Below, piece by piece: positions 58,683-64,000 of a stretch of DNA of 64,000 nt (the stretch's first letter is position 1; every line of letters starts with the position of its first letter). The notes under the pieces were generated by a model. It was not told where the DNA came from and made no database searches. It saw nothing but the letters and a program-made list of their open reading frames with translations. Where the stretch lies: positions 1 through 64,000 of the forward strand of contig SKCR01018441.1 of NCBI GenBank assembly GCA_019454045.1. The letters run 5' to 3'. The stretch comes from Zanthoxylum bungeanum (lineage: Eukaryota; Streptophyta; Magnoliopsida; Sapindales; Rutaceae). A program made the translations under genes and the position numbers.

Positions 58683-60176
58683 AATGAATACAATAACTCT
58701 AAGTTTTTCTTTAAGGTACAAGTAGATGAAAGTCAACTCATTGAAAATATCTTTTGGGCTGATCATGTCATGCAGAAGGACTATGAAATTTTTGGGGATT
58801 TCGTATCATTTGACACCACATATAGAACTAATAAGGAAAATATGCCATTGGGAGTATTTGTTGGAGTGAATCATCATGGGGAGCAAATAGTGTTTGGGGC
58901 ATGTTTATTATATAGTGAGACATCTGCTTCATTTGAATGGGTTTTTCAAACTTTTCTACAATGTATGAATGGGAAGGCTCCAAAATCCTTATTTACTGAT
59001 CAGGATGCTGCCATGCTTGCAGCAATTCCTGTTGCATTACCTGACACAAAGCACTATCTTTGTGCTTGGCATATCGACCAAAATGCAATGAAACACCTTG
59101 GTTCGTTATTTGGCAACAAAGAGTTTAAGTCTGCTTGGTATGAACTTCTGTATAATAGAGATATCTTAGACTTTGACAAAGCTTGGTCCAAGATCATTGC
59201 TGATCATGATCTACATCATAATGAATGGTTGCAACGAATTTATAATAGACGACATATGTGGGCCCCAATATTTGTTAGAGAGACTTTTTGTGCAGGGAAA
59301 CAAACAACACAACTGAGTGAAAGTTTTAATTCAAGGTTACGTACTTACTTAAAATCAAATATGGACCTGGGAAGATTTTTCAAGCAATTTCATAGGGCGG
59401 TAGACTTCTTGCGGAACAATGAATTAGAGTCGAATTTTCAAATGCTAAATGAGTTGCCAGGCAAAGGGCATGGAGATCCCATGTGCAATCATGCATCAAC
59501 TATATACACTCCCAAGATTTTTAAACTTTTTCAAAATGAGGTAATACAAGTGGAATGGATTAAACTTGATTCGAAAAATATCTCTGAAGAACTTGAGGTG
59601 TATGTAGTACACAACTGTGAGGATTCACATGATTGCAGTAAAGCTAATAAGCATATTGTCACTGGAAAGCCTGGGTTTTACAGTTGCAGTTGTAAAAAAT
59701 TCACTTTTGCAGGAATAATATGTTGTCACATAATCTTTGTGATGAAACGTACAGGTACAAGATTGGTTTTACGTTTGCCGGATGAGTACATCATACCGCG
59801 ATGGACGAGAAACGCACGAAGCAGTATTACCTCATCAACTCCATTGATAGTCGATTCAGAGATAGAGGGGGCCATTAGATATCGGAGATATACAAATAGT
59901 TTTGCCTGTGCCATTTCCAAATATACTTCTAATCCAAATACATGGGACTCCATTGAGCATAGCTTGGTCATGCTCAATAATGCTCTAGAGAAGTTCTCAG
60001 TTGTAGGACCCAATGACGTGGATAAGTCGAGCAAGTTCCCAAATATCTCGAATGTGGTACATGTTGACGGGCAAGATGTTGTGGTGAAAGGGTTAAAGAA
60101 AAAAGAATCAAGATTTAAAGGCAACAAACGCCTTAAATCGTGTCTAGAATTAAGAAAACGAACAAGGTCATTTTGA
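58653..60176 (+). pseudogene. FAR1-related (FRS) protein, MULE transposase plus SWIM finger, 5'-truncated
   Basis: The frame is open from 58653; homology is clear from about 58683 (NEYNNSKFFFKVQVDESQL, then ENIFWADHVMQKDYEIFGD). The first ATG at 58770 is internal to the MULE domain and is unlikely to be the true start. The MULE part has SFDTTYRTNKENMPLGVFVG, LFTDQDAAMLAAI, HYLCAWHIDQNAMKHLG and LSESFNSRLRTYL. The SWIM finger is YSCSCKKFTFAGIICCHIIF (CxC...CxH). The family descends from Mutator-like transposases, and members such as FHY3/FAR1 are nuclear transcription factors. The N-terminal FAR1 DNA-binding domain is absent here. TGA at 60174 is followed by 46 more in-frame codons to TAG at 60315 (acidic tail LALEDVEDDEEDDFEGSRF), so the end is probably truncated too. 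Confidence 0.85.
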
Positions 60177-60317
60177 AATCAATCATTGTCTCAACCAGCT
60201 GTTCGTCGACAACTTGCATTGGAAGACGTGGAAGATGATGAAGAAGATGATTTTGAGGGCTCGAGATTTAGAACATTGGGAGACTTGATGGAGGATAGTT
60301 CAAGCACACCATATTAG

Positions 60318-60914
60318 TTTCTATAATTAGTTCAGTAGTCTTTTTTGTTTTTTGTTTTTTGTGCAAGTCTTTGGCTCTATATTGTTGCAAATGTCTCTAA
60401 TGTGACATGTGATAAATGTATGCTTGTGGAATTTCTTATCAAATTTAATATTAAAGTTCTTCTTAAAACTTTTGCCTGAGATTTACCCTTAACTCTCTGG
60501 TTTTGTTTCTTCCACTGAAAAGAATTATCAGGCCTAGTGGGGATGATACGGGAATGTTGAGCTGCTGGATTGAAGGGAGGGATTGCAGCATCTCCAACAG
60601 TTATAAGTAAGATATCATCGCTAGTCTTTGCAATTAGTCAATGTCTAACCCTTTTTGAATCTCCAGTTATCCAGTTCTAGAGTCGAGGGAAATTGTATTT
60701 GAGTATTTTGACATTTGTTGCTTGAAGAGTCCTATGTTTCAGTATGTAAACAATTGAGGAAGTTCCTTGGTCTATCTTGAAATCTACTTGAAGATAACGA
60801 ACACTTTTCTAAACTTTTGTCTAATCTTTTCTACAAACATAAGCTCATGTTGCTTCTTGTGTATGTGATCACCTGAGGACTGATGTATTTGTTGCCTATC
60901 ATCAGCAATTTATC
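60318..60914. other. No gene seen; downstream flank of the FRS copy
   Basis: AT-rich, with a T-rich 3' UTR-like part (TTTTTTGTTTTTTGTTTTTT at about 60341) and no supported frame. Confidence 0.4.
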
Positions 60915-60997
60915 AATATCCTCCAAATATTGTAATTGATGAAAGGGAAGCTGTGGAGCTGATTATAGATGATTTTGATGAGTTATAATAATCGGTG
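60915..60997. other. Chimeric junction made of pieces of 62.0-62.2 kb
   Basis: 60940-60997 (58 bp) is the exact reverse complement of 62013-62070. The adjoining 60915-60941 matches 62139-62180 in direct orientation, minus 15 bases. The aspartyl protease fragment starts right after it. See findings. Confidence 0.85.
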
Positions 60998-61533
60998 GGA
61001 ATTCTTCAGTTTTTAAAAATTCTACTCCTGTTACATACACTAAAATGATTCCAAATCCCCAGCTGCCCACTTTTTATTTTCTGAATCTCACTGGAATCAG
61101 CATTGGTGGGAAGAAATTACAGGCCTCAGGATTTTTAAAAGGTGGGATTTTAATTGATTCAGGGACAGTTATAACCAGGCTACCGCAGTCGATTTACTAT
61201 GCCCTGAAGGCAGAGTTTTTGAAGCAATTTTCTGGATTTCCTTCAGCTCCAGGGTTTTCAATCCTGGATACTTGCTTCAACTTTAGTGCTAATCAAGAAG
61301 TGAACATTCCTAAGATGACTGTTGATGCAACTGGGATTTTTTATTTTGTTAAAAGTGATGCATCTCAGGTTTGTTTGGCTCTGGCTAGCCTCTCATATGA
61401 AGATGAGACTGGGATCATTGAGAATTATAAGCAGAAGAATCAAAGGGTTATATATGATACGAAGAAATCGCTGTTGGATTTGCAGGTGAAGCTTGCAGTT
61501 CAATGTGATGATGATCAGAAAGTTTTACAATAA
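60992..61533 (+). pseudogene. Aspartyl protease (A1B, nepenthesin-like) C-terminal fragment
   Basis: Reads GGNSSVFKNSTPVTYTKMIP, then NPQLPTFYFLNLTGISIGGK, then the second catalytic motif ILIDSGTVITRLP, then FSILDTCFNFS, SDASQVCLALASLSYEDE and QKNQRVIYDTKKS. The first lobe with the first DTG is missing, so no active enzyme can form. NIPKMTVDATGIFYF is shorter than the family (a hydrophobic/acidic turn of about ten residues is absent). After KKS the frame shifts: the +2 frame continues AVGFAGEACSSM and stop, the normal ending. It begins at the chimeric junction. Confidence 0.85.
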
Positions 61534-61887
61534 TAGGATTTTTTATGCTGCATTGCAAGACCAAGTGATTTTGGGAAGAGTATAAATTAATAGCATTTAA
61601 TGATTGTAATGAAAGAATTAATATTTTTCCCCAAAATCAAAGAGTCTCCAAGGCTCGTAATATGATTGTGAGAGCTTTTAAATTTATTATTCACAAACAT
61701 TACAGAAAACATATGAGCTCTGAGAAAGACCAAACTTCAAGCCTCCAAATCACCAGATTTTTCATTTTCACAAACAGAAAGATTAAAGGAAAAAAAAACC
61801 CATAAACCAATTAGTGCTAATGCTCACAATCTCCACCAATTCAATAATAAAAAATCCAATCCCAATCCCAATCTCAATCCCAATTCC
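61534..61887. other. Spacer; no gene seen
   Basis: AT-rich, with a run of CCCAATCCCAATCTCAATCC type at 61858-61885 just before the Ser-rich frame. Confidence 0.4.
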
Positions 61888-62178
61888 ATGTGCAAATCAA
61901 AACGCAGCACAGATGTGATCACTGTAAAATCAAAACCCCGACACTCGCGCTCATCATTCAACTCCAAATCATCTTCTTCATCAAACCCATCTTCATCTTT
62001 AAATTACACTAGCACCGATTATTATAACTCATCAAAATCATCTATAATCAGCTCCACAGCTTCCCTTTCAACCCTCAAAGATTCTTTGCCCGAAACCCTC
62101 AAAGGCATACCAGATGATATATTTTACCAAACAACAAGAATATCCTCCAAATGTTATATATTCATTTATTGTAATTGA
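61888..62178 (+). CDS. Ser-rich N-terminus resembling a receptor-like cytoplasmic kinase, truncated
   Basis: 96 codons from ATG 61888. The order MCKSKRSTDVITVKSKPRHS, SRSSFNSKSSSSS, STASLSTLKDSLPE is like the leader of plant cytoplasmic receptor-like kinases, where a charged Cys-containing start and a Ser-rich stretch precede a conserved LSxLKDSLPE and then the kinase domain. Here the reading departs after LPETLKG and ends in ISSKCYIFIYCN with no kinase domain. A stretch of this frame (62013-62070) is copied inverted at 60940. Function is not assigned; low confidence that it is expressed. Confidence 0.35.
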   Translation: MCKSKRSTDVITVKSKPRHSRSSFNSKSSSSSNPSSSLNYTSTDYYNSSKSSIISSTASLSTLKDSLPETLKGIPDDIFYQTTRISSKCYIFIYCN

Positions 62179-62299
62179 TGTACAAGGCAAATTTGACAAC
62201 AATTCTCAACCATAATTAGCCTCACAAAATCAAACTGGTCTATGTAATTACAAAAATGAACCCAAAATTTGAATTAAAACATACCAAAATTTGAATTAA

Positions 62300-62465
62300 A
62301 CAAATGAGCGAACCAATAACACCCAAAACACTGGACCAGAACCAGCAACACCCAGAAATAACAAATCAGTGAACCAGCATTACCCAGAAACGACAGTAGA
62401 CCAGAACCATCAATACCCAGAATCGACAATGGACCACAACCAGAGCCAGCAACACAACCTACCTA
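62300..62465 (+). repeat. Short tandem repeat ACCAGAAC..CAAYACCCAGAA
   Basis: Four or five imperfect units of roughly 33 bp, each with (G)ACCAGAACCA and ACCCAGAA. In one frame they translate as an imperfect DQNxQxPExT repeat that runs into the antisense of the BAHD fragment, so the 83-codon plus-strand frame here is not taken as a gene. Confidence 0.6.
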
Positions 62466-62549
62466 CAGGAGCCAATAAGCGAACCAGCAGCAGCCAACAG
62501 ATGCAGAATCCCCCAACTCCTCACTCTCAAGAGCGAATCAAACCCAGAT

Positions 62550-62860
62550 TTTATGTCAAACCCGTTTTATCAATGGACGCAATCTCCACCTTCTTCGGCT
62601 TCCCCTCATCCGAAATATGACCCATATACATCAAATCGGTTAGACCCGACTACTGAAAGCTTCTCTGCAACAAAAGCAATCCCATTTTCTCCCATCAAAT
62701 CACTTGCTTTTGTAGCAGTACCATGTCCACCAACGCAGTTGCCAAAATAATTAACAGGAAGGGGAGGATTCAAACGACCCATACTATCCGCTGCGACCCC
62801 AAACATAACAGTTTTATCGGCTTCTTCTCCTCGGGCTTTCACTAGCCCAACTCTTCAAGT
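62550..62860 (-). pseudogene. BAHD acyltransferase fragment (malonyltransferase-like)
   Basis: Minus strand reads VGLVKARGEEADKTVMFGVA, ADSMGRLNPPLPVNYFGNCV, GGHGTATKASDLMGENGIAF, VAEKLS and then VVGSNRFDVYGSYFG, followed by TGA and GKPKKVEIASIDKTG. The NYFGN segment and the structural DFGWG motif identify a BAHD of the anthocyanin/phenolic-glucoside malonyltransferase type. These transfer malonyl from malonyl-CoA to a glycoside in the cytosol. The catalytic HxxxD half is missing. About 80-90 residues are absent between KLS and VVGSN, and the Trp of the DFGWG motif is TGA. Non-functional. Confidence 0.82.
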
Positions 62861-63914
62861 TTCCTGCCGATGGAATCCCTTCTCTGCCAAAATCAGATAT
62901 GATATAGGGATAGATTTTGTGAGCTGATTGATGAATCTGAGAAGAAATCTCCTTTATTTTTGGCTTATAAGTGAGCTTAAAGCAAGTGTTTTATTTTTGG
63001 CTTATAATTTGGCTTGGCTTTTGGCTAAGCCACTTATGAAATTCATTAATTTGTTGTCAAAGAAATAGTCATTAGATTGATTTTATGATATGTGGCAAAA
63101 TCTTAATCATTAAAAGAATGTAAAGGAGATAAAAGCAAAAGGAGGGTAGCCCATCCCAACAAACATAAGACCTAACCTAAATCAATGAGAGATCCTCAGG
63201 GAATTTAGTAGAACACATGTATCATATTACAGCACGTCTGATGGACTAGTAGAATTAATGAGAACCCAATCACGATAAGTGACATAACTTTCTCAGGGGT
63301 GAAAGAAAATCTGCCTTAGACTTGGTCGAGTCATAGCAATGCCATTTTAGGCTGATCACCATTTAGGTGCTCATGCTGCCAAAGTTTTGAAGTATGGGCA
63401 CTTAAGACAGGTGGTACATGTAGCAGTCATAAAACTATGGCACGAGTCATACGAGGTTTTCTGATAAGTATAAGAAAGCCTCTGAAAGTAGCATGAGATC
63501 ATGGAATTTCAGGGTATGCAAATCCAGACAGTGTAGGAAATCCCAGATGAGCCTACACTTCACGGTAATCCCACAAGGTCAAATAAGGAATCAGTACAAA
63601 AATCTGTTGTCTAGAAGGCCTCGTGATGTCAGTAATTCCATAAACACACGGAAGAAGGATACTTAGGATCATACATAAACAACATACACATTTATCTCTT
63701 TTATAATCAATCTAATCTGGTTAATAGAAGAATCCATAGTCCCCCATCCCTTTTTAATCGAATCAAGTGGCTTCAGTAGTAGTACCAGTAGTTGAATTAA
63801 CAGCAGTATTAACAGTAGTATAAACAACAACAATAAGAATAGTATCGTTAGTAATGACAGTACGACTCTATATCTTGAGATGATTAAGATAAATACGAGG
63901 TTCGGGCATACAAG
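62861..63914. other. No gene recognised
   Basis: 62950-63040 has a small foldback-like pattern (GGCTTATAAGTG and CCACTTATGA). From 63100 on it has LTR-like style but no boundary, primer site or frame that can be supported. Confidence 0.3.
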
Positions 63915-64000
63915 TGTTAGTGTTCCTAGAACATGCCAATTATCTTTAAGAGTGATTTATGTGTGAAAAAATCAAAAAATAAATTACGGAAGACTTACAT
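63915..64000 (-). mobile_element. Edge of a copia LTR of the A/C group, inverted
   Basis: Starts TGTTAGTGTTCCTAGAAC. Its minus strand corresponds to the LTR A end (TTCACACA...AATCACTCTTAGA...TTCTAGGAACACTTACA). The adjacent plus sequence at 63900-63914 is not a primer site, so this is a solo LTR or a 3' LTR. It continues past the window. Confidence 0.65.

Noticed and set aside
59726..60127. Minus-strand frame of 133 codons
   Set aside because: Antisense shadow of the FAR1-related frame.
62369..62750. Plus-strand frames of 83 and 65 codons
   Set aside because: The first translates the short tandem repeat and then the antisense of the BAHD fragment; the second is wholly antisense to it.
62950..63040. 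Small foldback as a MITE
   Set aside because: GGCTTATAAGTG and CCACTTATGA can pair, but no target duplication or clear ends were found.
1..64000. tRNA, rRNA or small RNA genes
   Set aside because: None seen; the tRNA-like words found are retrotransposon primer-binding sites.

Overview
This is nuclear DNA of a flowering plant, most likely a eudicot. It carries plant-type LTR retrotransposons (Ty1/copia, Tat/Ogre-like, Athila-like and Tekay-like Ty3/gypsy), hAT DNA transposons, and fragments of typical plant gene families (FAR1-related, A1 aspartyl protease, BAHD acyltransferase). The species cannot be named. Base composition is AT-rich with long stretches that do not code. The window resembles repeat-rich heterochromatin next to a gene-poor edge. 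No complete, undamaged host gene is visible.

Layout. 1-2094 is the end of a copia element with its 3' LTR. 2095-7701 is a patchwork of older LTR pieces, including a 340-bp direct repeat and an inverted Tat-like LTR. 7746-26853 is one copia element ('A', target duplication TGCCA). A gypsy solo LTR (9756-11960) sits exactly inside its primer-binding site. A gag-only Tat/Ogre-like element (18440-25110) sits inside its 3' LTR and itself contains an inverted LTR. 26854-27515 holds an 82-bp minisatellite. 27516-41970 is a decayed hAT transposon with terminal repeats and an 8-bp target duplication. It is split by a second copia element of the A family ('D', 28130-38140) and carries a small Tourist-like MITE. 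42180-51875 holds an Athila-like 3' end, a Tekay-like gag/protease remnant and tail-to-tail gypsy LTRs, with a 675-bp hAT miniature element inserted at a perfect 8-bp duplication. 51881-57186 is a young minus-strand copia element ('B', TSD TTCTT). It lacks most of its reverse transcriptase.

The right end (58.6-62.9 kb) holds host-gene debris: a 5'-truncated FAR1-related (MULE transposase plus SWIM) gene, a frameshifted aspartyl protease fragment, a Ser-rich kinase-like N-terminus, and a BAHD acyltransferase fragment whose DFGWG motif is broken by a stop. A short chimeric junction at 60915-60997, built from direct and inverted pieces of 62.0-62.2 kb, links two of these. The window ends in the edge of another copia LTR, inverted.

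There is no operon or pathway here; the logic is nested insertion. The relative order can be read from it: hAT before copia D; copia A before both its guests; B the youngest (LTRs differ at only a few sites). The observations most worth following are a roughly 95-nt LTR module found four times inside arms that pair although their sequences differ, the chimeric junction, and the evidence that element D moved although its own coding region is dead.
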